Origin: Phycisphaerales bacterium
Lineage (GTDB): Bacteria; Planctomycetota; Phycisphaerae; Phycisphaerales; UBA1924
DNA: 64,000 nt
Assembly (NCBI GenBank): GCA_020849105.1
Contig: JADLGW010000056.1
Span: forward strand, 1-64,000
Direction of reading: 5' to 3'
Part shown: positions 51,793 through 58,738 of the stretch, one piece after another
How the letters are laid out: each line of letters begins with the position of its first letter
How positions within the stretch are numbered: position 1 is the first letter of the stretch
Position numbers and translations under genes: made by a program
The notes under the pieces: generated by a model
What the model was told of the DNA's origin: nothing
Databases searched by the model: none
What the model saw: the letters and a program-made list of their open reading frames with translations, nothing else

Positions 51793-52650
51793 GTGCCCAA
51801 GTTCCACACCGCCGTCGGGAGCGACCACGTCGCGAGCATCTCGCTGTCGCAGCCCGCGTTCATCAGCCCGGAGAAACTCTGGGCGATCAATGAGGGCCGC
51901 CTGCGCGCGAGCCACGAGCGTGCCGACCCCAACTGTCTGTTCAAGGGGGATCGCGCCGTCCCGACGGGCGACAAGATCGAACTCCCGGGCACACTGGCGA
52001 AGGTCGCCGCGGGCATACTCAACACGTTCAACAAGTTCCAGATCGGGACCAAGGACCTGTGGATCCGCGTCCGCGTCTTCCGTGAGGACTTCACGCCGAT
52101 CAAGGACGCGCCCTACGAACTCACCATCCCCGGATCCGTCCCGCCCACTCCCTTCAAGGGCAAGACCGGCCCCAAGGGGGAGATCGAGCAGAAGGTCACC
52201 GGGTACTTCGCGCGGCGCGATCCGAACTACGGAGCCCAGGCCACGCTGGTCGTCCGTATCAAGGCCGCGGACTCCGACCCCAAGCCTGCCGCGGCCGCTC
52301 CCGGCCCCGCTCCCGCTCCCGCCCCCAGCCCGACGCCGGTGCGCGGCGATGTGCCGATCACCTGGACCCTGCTGGTCGGCCGCCTCAATCCCATCTGCGA
52401 GAAGGCCCCGGACGTGCACTGCATTTCCGGCGTCCAGCAACGCCTCAACAACCTCAACATGAACACCGGCCCTGTGGACGGGCTGCTCGGCCCCAACACG
52501 CAGGCGGCCATCAAGGCTTTCAAGGATCTTTACCAACTCGGCCCCGCGACTTCCCGCGATGGCAAGCCCGACCGCGCGGTGTTCCAGGCCAAACTCGCGG
52601 AGGTCCACGATGGGGCCAGCCCTCCGCCGCCCCCATCACCGAATCCCTGA
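51793..52650 (+). CDS. T6SS-linked protein with LysM-like, Ig-like and peptidoglycan-binding domains
   Basis: The 285-residue protein starts at GTG 51793 with GGAGAG upstream. Residues 1-65 resemble a LysM-type domain used in tail hubs (GSDHVASISLSQPAF, LWAINEGRLRASHE, DPNCLFKGDRAVPTGDKIEL). Residues 80-155 are an Ig-like domain (DLWIRVRVFREDFTPIKDAP). A Pro/Ala linker follows. Residues 205-270 are a PG_binding_1-type domain (ISGVQQRLNNLNMNTGPVDG, LLGPNTQAAIKAFKDLYQLG). The likely job is to tether spike-delivered cargo to peptidoglycan in the target or to link cargo to the spike. No catalytic motif is visible. Confidence 0.7.
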   Translation: MPKFHTAVGSDHVASISLSQPAFISPEKLWAINEGRLRASHERADPNCLFKGDRAVPTGDKIELPGTLAKVAAGILNTFNKFQIGTKDLWIRVRVFREDFTPIKDAPYELTIPGSVPPTPFKGKTGPKGEIEQKVTGYFARRDPNYGAQATLVVRIKAADSDPKPAAAAPGPAPAPAPSPTPVRGDVPITWTLLVGRLNPICEKAPDVHCISGVQQRLNNLNMNTGPVDGLLGPNTQAAIKAFKDLYQLGPATSRDGKPDRAVFQAKLAEVHDGASPPPPPSPNP

Positions 52651-52672
52651 CTGAAGCCCCAGAGGTACCCGC

Positions 52673-55078
52673 ATGCCCGCCAGCCCCGGCGCCAACCTGA
52701 CGACCCCTCCCAAACTGCCCACCGAGAAGGCGGACATCGGGCACATCGCCCCCAGTTTCGACGCCCCCAAACGCTTCAACACCCTCGTCATCCGCGCGGA
52801 CCTGCGCGTCTCCCTGCGACTCGGGAGCCTCGAGGATCTCTTCCGCAATCCGCCCGCGACGGAGACTGGGCGGATGGAGCGTCTCCAGGTTCTCGGCCTG
52901 TTCTATTTCCCGCTCGGCCACGCCCGCGCGCGGGAGGCCTTCCGCGGCACGCCCGCGCAGGCCGGAGGGACCGACCCCGCCCCGGCCTTCATGGGCGCCT
53001 GGGAGTACTTCAAGACCCGCGTCATGGACAACGCGAGCGACGCGGAGGCCGACGCGGAGATCCAACGCCTGCTCCGCGAGTGGGTCGTGGACCGCGGGAC
53101 GCTCCCGGCGCCGGCCGATGACCCCGCAAACCCGGCCGAGGACAACTTCCGCAAGGTGCGCACCCCCGGCGGCTACACCTTCTGCGACTCCTGGCAGTTC
53201 CCCAAGGGTCTCAACCTCAACCACGATCCTCGGCCCGCCTACAGCGACAGCGGGTTGGGCACAAACCTGTACAAGGTGGAGTCCCGATTCCGGACGGACA
53301 ACCCCATCCTCGGCAAGATCCCGCTCGTCGCACTCGTCGAGAAGATGGACCAGGAGACCGACACCTGGAAGCCGCTCAAGGACGCCGAAGTCTACTTCCA
53401 ACTCGTCGAGCCCTACGCCCTGCCCAACTTCGATCCCAATCGATCCGTCGTCGAGCAACTCAACCGTCCGCCCATCCGCGACACCACCGTCGGTCCGCCG
53501 TTCCCCGCCGCGCCCGTCCGCCCGATCGCGCCGGCTGCTATGGCCGGACCCATGCGCACCATCCACCGCGAGGAGAACCCGACCGGGGGGCGCGCCCCCG
53601 CGGCCGGCGATCCCCAGACCGGCAACTGCCCGCGGGACCGCGGCGGGCTGCGCAACACCGGCAACCAGAACGACGGGACAGACGTGGCCGACGTCGTGTT
53701 TGAGATCGCGTCGCGCCAGGGGTTCAACTCCTCGTACCCGCCCGCCAGCGGGCGCAAGGCTCTGGACCACAAGCCGTATCCGAAAGCACAGAATGCCGGG
53801 GGTGGCGCCCACCTGCACGCCGTCAAGGCCAAGACGAACGACGAGGGCGAGGCCGGCGTGATCTTCATGCCCTCGCGCTGCGGCGGCGACCGCTACCGGA
53901 TCCGCGCGTATGTGGGCCCGCCCACCATCGCGGGCGCGGGCAGCGATGGCAAGGGCGCCCAGGCCGTCGCCGCCGAAACCGGAACCCTCGTGAACTGGCG
54001 GAGTCTCCGCGTCAGCCGCGTGATCCGCCAGCCGATCAGCCAGCCCGCGGCGGTATTGATGGCCGAACTCACCCACGCCAACTACGCCCACCTCAACACC
54101 GACCCCGTCAATCCCGCCACCACGCCGATCGGGTACCTGCGCCTGGCGTACATGATCCACCCGAACAACACGGCCCGCCCGCCCATGCCCGCGATCGACT
54201 TCAGTTTCATCTTCAACCCCGCCACCCAGAATCACCCGCCCACCGCGTTCGACAGTTTCCCGGTCGCCTTCGCCAAGGCGTTCATCGAGGTCGTGATCGA
54301 CCGCACCGCCCAGGTCAGCCCGCCGGAGGCACTATCCGCCGCGGACTGGCTCGCGGCGCGGCAGCAGGCGCGGCGTGACGCCCGCGTCGGACAGATTCAG
54401 CGCGGCACGCGCTTCGACCTGGACCGGCTGATGCACATGGAGCCGGGCACCACGGTGGACGTGAACAACGCCGTTGTCCACCTGCCCATGCGCACGCCGG
54501 AGGCGTACAACGCCTCCCTCTCCGGCGGCGCGCCCGCCAACCAGCGGCACGGCACCGGCAACAACACCGATGCCAACCTGGCTGTCCTGGTCAACAGTTT
54601 CATGATCCCCGGCTTTCTCCGCCGCCTCACCAACAACGGGTTCACCCCCGGGCTCAACATCGTCACCGGCGGGTATGGCAACTCCTACTCGCTCGTGCGC
54701 ACGGACATCGTCTCCGACAGCAGCGGGACCTCCATCGAGTACCGCGGCGGGTACGTCTGGGCCGGCGCGATCTTCTACGCGACCACCGTGAATACGCCCC
54801 CGCTGCCCACCGCCTCGCGCCCACCGTGGTCCGGGTACAGTTTCACCAGCAACGCCTGCCACGAGATCGGGCACGTCATGTTCCGGCTGCACGGGCCCGG
54901 CAACGATCCGGGCATGGGCGCGGGCGGGGGCAACAGCGCCGCCGTCCACGACGACCGCGCCGTCGTCCAGAACCAGAGCATCTGCGTGATGAGTTACATG
55001 ACCTGCGAGGGCGACTACTGCGCCCGTTGCCTCCTGGCCTTCCGCGGCTGGGATATCTCGACCATCCCGAACCCGTGA
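52673..55078 (+). CDS. Putative T6SS metalloprotease effector (metzincin-like)
   Basis: The 801-residue protein starts at ATG 52673 (AGAGG upstream). It has no signal peptide or TM segment, as expected for T6SS cargo. The C-terminal domain carries H730-E-I-G-H734-V-M-F-R-L-H740, a zinc-protease HExxHxxxxxH motif with the metzincin third histidine but Phe in place of the usual Gly. About 33 residues later comes CVMSYM, which looks like the metzincin Met-turn. A cysteine cluster (TCEGDYCARC) follows. Residues 1-700 contain no domain I can name; several Pro-rich linkers suggest multiple modules. Its place between vgrG and PAAR marks it as the best effector candidate. A housekeeping protease is less likely in this context. 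Confidence 0.7.
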   Translation: MPASPGANLTTPPKLPTEKADIGHIAPSFDAPKRFNTLVIRADLRVSLRLGSLEDLFRNPPATETGRMERLQVLGLFYFPLGHARAREAFRGTPAQAGGTDPAPAFMGAWEYFKTRVMDNASDAEADAEIQRLLREWVVDRGTLPAPADDPANPAEDNFRKVRTPGGYTFCDSWQFPKGLNLNHDPRPAYSDSGLGTNLYKVESRFRTDNPILGKIPLVALVEKMDQETDTWKPLKDAEVYFQLVEPYALPNFDPNRSVVEQLNRPPIRDTTVGPPFPAAPVRPIAPAAMAGPMRTIHREENPTGGRAPAAGDPQTGNCPRDRGGLRNTGNQNDGTDVADVVFEIASRQGFNSSYPPASGRKALDHKPYPKAQNAGGGAHLHAVKAKTNDEGEAGVIFMPSRCGGDRYRIRAYVGPPTIAGAGSDGKGAQAVAAETGTLVNWRSLRVSRVIRQPISQPAAVLMAELTHANYAHLNTDPVNPATTPIGYLRLAYMIHPNNTARPPMPAIDFSFIFNPATQNHPPTAFDSFPVAFAKAFIEVVIDRTAQVSPPEALSAADWLAARQQARRDARVGQIQRGTRFDLDRLMHMEPGTTVDVNNAVVHLPMRTPEAYNASLSGGAPANQRHGTGNNTDANLAVLVNSFMIPGFLRRLTNNGFTPGLNIVTGGYGNSYSLVRTDIVSDSSGTSIEYRGGYVWAGAIFYATTVNTPPLPTASRPPWSGYSFTSNACHEIGHVMFRLHGPGNDPGMGAGGGNSAAVHDDRAVVQNQSICVMSYMTCEGDYCARCLLAFRGWDISTIPNP

Positions 55079-55097
55079 CGCCGAGAAAGGCCGGGCC

Positions 55098-56561
55098 ATG
55101 CCCCTCGACCTGAAACTGCACATCCCGAAGACCGACCTGCTCGTGCAGGAGAACCCGCGCTGCACGCTCGTGTACACCAACACCGGCAAACAGCCCCTGC
55201 AATACCTGCACCCCGCCTCGCACGAGAACTCCCCCGTGTTCCGGATCCTGGAGATCAGCACGGGTATCGAGACCTTCCAGGCGGGGCACCCGCCGGAGTT
55301 CGGCGAGAAACCCATCACGCTCCCGCCGGGGCAGGCCGTCACGTTCGAGTTCCTGCTGCGGGACCGCCTGGAACTCACGCTCGCCGGCGAGTACGAGGTG
55401 CGGGCCGTCGCCCGCTACGACCTCGGCAAGGACTCCGCCGAGAGCAACCGGATCAAACTCCGCATCCGCCCCGTCTCGGCCCGCAACCTTTCCATGGTCT
55501 CCGTGTCGGGCGGTTGGTCCAGCGTCTGGTACGGTTTCTCCGTCAACGCCATGGGCGACCCGCCCTCGATCGTCCGGCACACCATCGGGTTCACCAACGA
55601 GAGCGCGATTGACACCGTCGCCGCCGGGCCCGCCGCCCCGCTCTCGGCCGTCCCCATCGGCGCGTGCCCGTCCAACGGGTTCGCCGCCACCGGCCAGTGG
55701 GCGGCATGGCTCGACGAGGGTGTGCTCCGCTTCATGTACTTCGACGCCTCGGGCGCAGCGACCGCGGCTTCCAAGTGGGGGCTGCCGGCCCCGGAGGCCG
55801 CCATTGTGTCCCCGCTGCACACCGATCCCGACGACGACCCGGCCCGTGCCCCCGGCGGCGCCGCGCTCGTGTGGCTCGGCGACCCCGGGGCCCGCACCGG
55901 GTACGTCCAGGTCGTCGCCTTCCCGTCCCCCGGGCGCGCCGTCGCCGGCGCCCGCACCGCCATCCCGCACTTCCGCCCGATCGATCCCCGCAGCCACGCG
56001 CTCGCCGACGGCCGGCGTTTCGTCACCTACTGGGCGCGCACGGATGAAGGCTGCGCGCTCCACACGCTCCCGTGGCCCGACCAGGCCAAGGCGGACAACC
56101 CGCCGCGCGAGTTGCAGCGCTGGCCCGCGGAGTACATCGCCTCCGGCTCCGTCCTGGATGCCGAGGACACGCTCCGGGGCGCGACACTCATGCTCATGGA
56201 GCCGCAGACCCACCGCAGGCCGGTCATCATCCCCTGGTCGCTCGATGCCAAGGGACGCTTTGAGGTCAAGGAGACCGACCCCGTCGAGTGGCCCTACGCC
56301 CGCGAGATCATCCGGGCCGTTGTCCGCGTCGGGCCGGACGGCGGACCCGCGGCCCTCCTGGTGGACCCGGAAGGGGCCTGGCACTTCTACGATGGGTTCG
56401 AGAAGGTCGCGCCCGTGCCTCTGTCGCTGTCACTGACGCGCCTCCCGATGGACCTGCTCTTCGTGGATCGCGGCACGCCGATGATCGTCGGGCCCACGCC
56501 CGGCCAGGGCATCAAGGTCCTGTTCCCCGACGGCAAGCCGCTCCCGCACAAGTGCGGCTAG
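55098..56561 (+). CDS. Unknown protein between putative effector and PAAR
   Basis: The 487-residue protein starts at ATG 55098 with GAAAGG upstream, 19 nt after the putative metalloprotease. No signal peptide or TM helix is seen. Residues 1-125 look like a single Ig-like beta-sandwich (CTLVYTNTGKQPLQYL, FRILEISTGIETF, LPPGQAVTFEFLLRDRLEL, AGEYEVRAVARYD). The rest has repeated aromatic/Gly strands (ATGQWAAWLDEGVLRFMYFD, GAALVWLGDPGARTGYVQVV, GRRFVTYWARTDEGCALHTL), suggesting a beta-propeller. It may be a chaperone, inhibitor or second cargo. An immunity protein for a periplasmic toxin would normally have a signal peptide, so that role is doubtful. Confidence 0.55.
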   Translation: MPLDLKLHIPKTDLLVQENPRCTLVYTNTGKQPLQYLHPASHENSPVFRILEISTGIETFQAGHPPEFGEKPITLPPGQAVTFEFLLRDRLELTLAGEYEVRAVARYDLGKDSAESNRIKLRIRPVSARNLSMVSVSGGWSSVWYGFSVNAMGDPPSIVRHTIGFTNESAIDTVAAGPAAPLSAVPIGACPSNGFAATGQWAAWLDEGVLRFMYFDASGAATAASKWGLPAPEAAIVSPLHTDPDDDPARAPGGAALVWLGDPGARTGYVQVVAFPSPGRAVAGARTAIPHFRPIDPRSHALADGRRFVTYWARTDEGCALHTLPWPDQAKADNPPRELQRWPAEYIASGSVLDAEDTLRGATLMLMEPQTHRRPVIIPWSLDAKGRFEVKETDPVEWPYAREIIRAVVRVGPDGGPAALLVDPEGAWHFYDGFEKVAPVPLSLSLTRLPMDLLFVDRGTPMIVGPTPGQGIKVLFPDGKPLPHKCG

Positions 56562-56573
56562 AGGAGACGCGCG

Positions 56574-56894
56574 ATGCCACCCGCCGCCCAGGTCACCGGG
56601 ATGCACACCTGCCCGATGCAGACCCCCGTCCCCCCGGCCGCCCCGATACCGCACGTCGGCGGGCCCATCCAGGGCCCCGGATGCGCCACGGTGATGATCG
56701 CGAACATGCCCGCCGCGGTCGTCGGCGACATGTGCATCTGCACGCTGCCGGCGGGCCCCGTGCCCTGTGATTCCATCGTGAAGGGTTCGGCGACGGTCAT
56801 GGTCGGCGGCAAGCCCGCGGCCCGGCAGGGCGACACCACCGCCCACGGCGGGTCCATCGCGGCCGGCTGCCCGACCGTCATCATCGGCGGCTGA
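56574..56894 (+). CDS. PAAR-domain spike-tip protein
   Basis: PAAR proteins cap the VgrG trimer with a conical, metal-stabilised tip and attach effectors. The 106-residue protein has repeated PAAR turns: GCATVMIANMPAAVVGDMC, SIVKGSATVMVGGKPAARQG, and HGGSIAAGCPTVIIGG. Cysteines and histidines (CPMQ, GDMCICT, TTAHGG) are placed for zinc binding. No C-terminal toxin is fused, consistent with separate cargo. The start ATG 56574 has GAGGAG 7 nt upstream. This is the last gene of the plus-strand T6SS run and is followed by a hairpin terminator. Confidence 0.93.
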   Translation: MPPAAQVTGMHTCPMQTPVPPAAPIPHVGGPIQGPGCATVMIANMPAAVVGDMCICTLPAGPVPCDSIVKGSATVMVGGKPAARQGDTTAHGGSIAAGCPTVIIGG

Positions 56895-56900
56895 TCAATG

Positions 56901-56923
56901 AAAAAGGGCCCCGTGCGGGGCCC
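56901..56923. terminator. Bidirectional terminator at the right edge of the T6SS island
   Basis: GGGCCCCG (56906-56913) and CGGGGCCC (56916-56923) form a strong stem, with A5 at 56901-56905 giving a U5 tract on the minus strand. It separates the PAAR gene from the convergent minus-strand gene at 56947-57600. On the plus strand the U tract is weak. Confidence 0.65.
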
Positions 56924-56946
56924 CGTGTGGTTCGCTGGTCACGGAC

Positions 56947-57600
56947 TCAGGCCTGCTGCTGCTTGCGACGGCGGATGTAGGCCATCCCGACCACGCCCGC
57001 CATCATGCTCATCCCGGCCCACGCAGCCTGGGGCAGCGGGACGAGGACGAGTTGGTCCTGGTGGTTGCCGGCCAACTGCATGACCCGCACACCATAGAAA
57101 CTCCCCGTGCCTTCCGTGAGGGCCCGGCCGTACACATAGTCCCGAATGGTCTGCTCGGCGCCACTGAGCGAGAACGGGTTGGCCTGCCCCATCAGTTTCC
57201 AGATGGCGGCCTGGACTGCCTTCTGCTGGCTCGCGGTCCCCGAAAAGATGTTGAACGTAGCCGGGGTCGCGGACCCATCGAGTTCGAGGGTCCCGGCCAT
57301 GGCCTGGGAGAATGCCCATGCGGTCGCGCTGTTGAGGCTCGTCCCGGACGTCGTGGCCATCGCGTATGTGACGTTGTACGAGGTGCCCGGGCTGAAGTAC
57401 TGCGTTGTCTCAACGCAGAACGTCCTGGTGGCGATGTTCGGGCCCGTGCCGAACGGTGAGCCCGCTGTGCGGGTGATGACGGCGCCGAACGAGCCGCCGC
57501 CGTACCCGGGTCCGCCGTCCAGAACGACCGTATCCGCACGCGCGGAGCCGGCGGCGATGCCCACGAGGGCAATGCCCAATGTCAATCCAATGGTCTTCAT
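56947..57600 (-). CDS. Exported protein with putative thioester signature and VPLP exosortase tail
   Basis: The 217-residue protein has signal peptide MKTIGLTLGIALVGIAAGSARA. The core contains TRTFC62VET and, later, AVQ130AAIWKL. The spacing of Cys and Gln-x-A-I-W resembles thioester-forming adhesin domains, in which Cys and Gln crosslink. The C-terminus VPLPQAAWAGMSMMAG followed by a hydrophobic helix and RRRKQQQ is an exosortase-type (PEP-CTERM-like) sorting tail, directing cleavage and surface anchoring. The start ATG has AGGAG 10 nt upstream. A paralog lies upstream in the same orientation. The ligand is unknown. Confidence 0.75.
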   Translation of the reverse strand: MKTIGLTLGIALVGIAAGSARADTVVLDGGPGYGGGSFGAVITRTAGSPFGTGPNIATRTFCVETTQYFSPGTSYNVTYAMATTSGTSLNSATAWAFSQAMAGTLELDGSATPATFNIFSGTASQQKAVQAAIWKLMGQANPFSLSGAEQTIRDYVYGRALTEGTGSFYGVRVMQLAGNHQDQLVLVPLPQAAWAGMSMMAGVVGMAYIRRRKQQQA

Positions 57601-57615
57601 TTCTCAAACACTCCT

Positions 57616-57634
57616 AAAAGGGGTGCACACCCTT
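57616..57634 (-). terminator. Hairpin between the two exosortase-tail genes
   Basis: On the minus strand AAGGGTG and CACCCCTT pair and are followed by UUUU. It lies in the 46-nt gap between the two minus-strand genes and could limit read-through from the upstream one. Confidence 0.4.
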
Positions 57635-57646
57635 CGATACCAGGCC

Positions 57647-58318
57647 CTAGGGCACACGCCGACGGGCCCGAATGACAGGAAGAACAGCCAAACCAGCGAT
57701 CCCCATCCACGCCGCGGCCGGCAGCGGGATCAGCGTCAGAACGTCCTGACGCTCATTGCCGGCCTGGGTCAAGACCAGCACGCGAACGAGCCCGAGCGTC
57801 TGGCCCCAGGACCCGCCGGAGACGGCGGCAAGAGCCTCCGTTACCCACGCGGCCGCCTGGGCGTTGGCCGGTACGCCGCCGGGGTACTCGTCTTCGAGGG
57901 TCCAGATGGCAATCTGCAGGGCCTTTGCGCTGTCCGAGCGGTTGGCGGGGCCGTACGAGTAGTTGCTGAGTTGCCCGGTGCGGAACTGGGTATAGAGGTA
58001 CGCGGTCGCGAAACTGATGGGATCGGGGCTCGGGCCGCCGGCGCCGCCCGCCGCGGAGGCGGTCCCCATCGTGTAGTCGTATGTGCCGGGGAAGCCGCCG
58101 AAGGTCCCGTTCTCCAGGCAGAAGGACTGGAATGTGTCGCTGGAGAGGTCGGACGCCAGCCCGTTCGCACCCGCGAAGCCGCTGACCGTTTGAATCCGGA
58201 ACTCGCCGCCGCTGCCGGACTGGTAGGGGTTCGCCACGATCTTGATCTGATCCCCGTGGAGCGGCTGGACGCTCGACGCGAGACAGATCCCGACAACGCG
58301 CATCAGATGAAGACTCAT
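57647..58318 (-). CDS. Exported protein with putative thioester signature and IPLP exosortase tail (paralog)
   Basis: The 223-residue protein starts at the ATG complementary to 58316-58318 with GAGGAGGT 6 nt upstream. The N-terminal signal peptide is short. The core has QSFC67LENG and ALQ135IAIWTLEDE, matching the neighbour's Cys and Gln-AIW signature, with an ATAYLYTQFRTGQL segment between them as in many PEP-CTERM proteins. The C-terminus LIPLPAAAWMGIAGLAVLPV followed by IRARRR is an exosortase sorting tail. The two genes are probably a tandem duplication with much divergence. Confidence 0.72.
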   Translation of the reverse strand: MSLHLMRVVGICLASSVQPLHGDQIKIVANPYQSGSGGEFRIQTVSGFAGANGLASDLSSDTFQSFCLENGTFGGFPGTYDYTMGTASAAGGAGGPSPDPISFATAYLYTQFRTGQLSNYSYGPANRSDSAKALQIAIWTLEDEYPGGVPANAQAAAWVTEALAAVSGGSWGQTLGLVRVLVLTQAGNERQDVLTLIPLPAAAWMGIAGLAVLPVIRARRRVP

Positions 58319-58444
58319 CTCTCTACCTCCTCTGCCTGTGCAGAAGGCAACATCGCGGCCGGTCCACACAATGGGCCGGTCGATCGGTGCGCACTCTGTC
58401 GAAGGAACCGTTCTCTCCGTGGGCATCACAACGCCAGCCCGGGA

Positions 58445-58585
58445 TCAGAGCCCGGACGGGAGACGCCTGCACCCCTCGGCAGGGATGCCGCTGCGGTTAC
58501 CCGAGAATCCTTCTCTCGATATGTCGAGACACACCCATTGCGAAACACCCGCCGCGAGACTCCTCGCAGCGTAGACCCTATTCAT
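58445..58585 (-). CDS. Possible small ORF (46 aa)
   Basis: An ATG complementary to 58583-58585 is preceded by GGAGG 7 nt upstream, in the less GC-rich part of the intergenic region. The frame MNRVYAARSLAAGVSQW... runs to a stop at 58445-58447. The protein shows no domain, and only the strong ribosome-binding site supports it. It could be a leader peptide or chance. Confidence 0.2.
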   Translation of the reverse strand: MNRVYAARSLAAGVSQWVCLDISREGFSGNRSGIPAEGCRRLPSGL

Positions 58586-58625
58586 ATCGCAACCTCCGGG
58601 TAATTGCAAGCACGAGATACAGGAT

Positions 58626-58648
58626 TTTCCCTAGTTGAACAGGGGAAA
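58626..58648. promoter_or_regulatory. Inverted repeat TTTCCC-N11-GGGAAA
   Basis: TTTCCC (58626-58631) and GGGAAA (58643-58648) lie upstream of pyk in a low-GC patch. The size fits a dimeric-regulator operator, but a single short repeat can occur by chance. Confidence 0.25.
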
Positions 58649-58738
58649 TGTGCGTTCGCTCTCCGCCCACACGCCCGATAGGCTCAGGTCGTCACCGATC
58701 CGGCGTTGTCTCACGATCGCAAGGCGCCCAGTTTCACA

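Larger units (their letters stand above)
58319..58738. other. 420-bp divergent intergenic region before pyruvate kinase
   Basis: Separates the minus-strand exosortase-tail gene from pyk, so it should carry promoters for both. It is less GC-rich than its surroundings around 58560-58650. It holds a TAGGCT (58679-58684) that could be a -10 for pyk, an inverted repeat at 58626-58648, and a short minus-strand frame at 58445-58585. No larger gene is seen. Confidence 0.5.
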
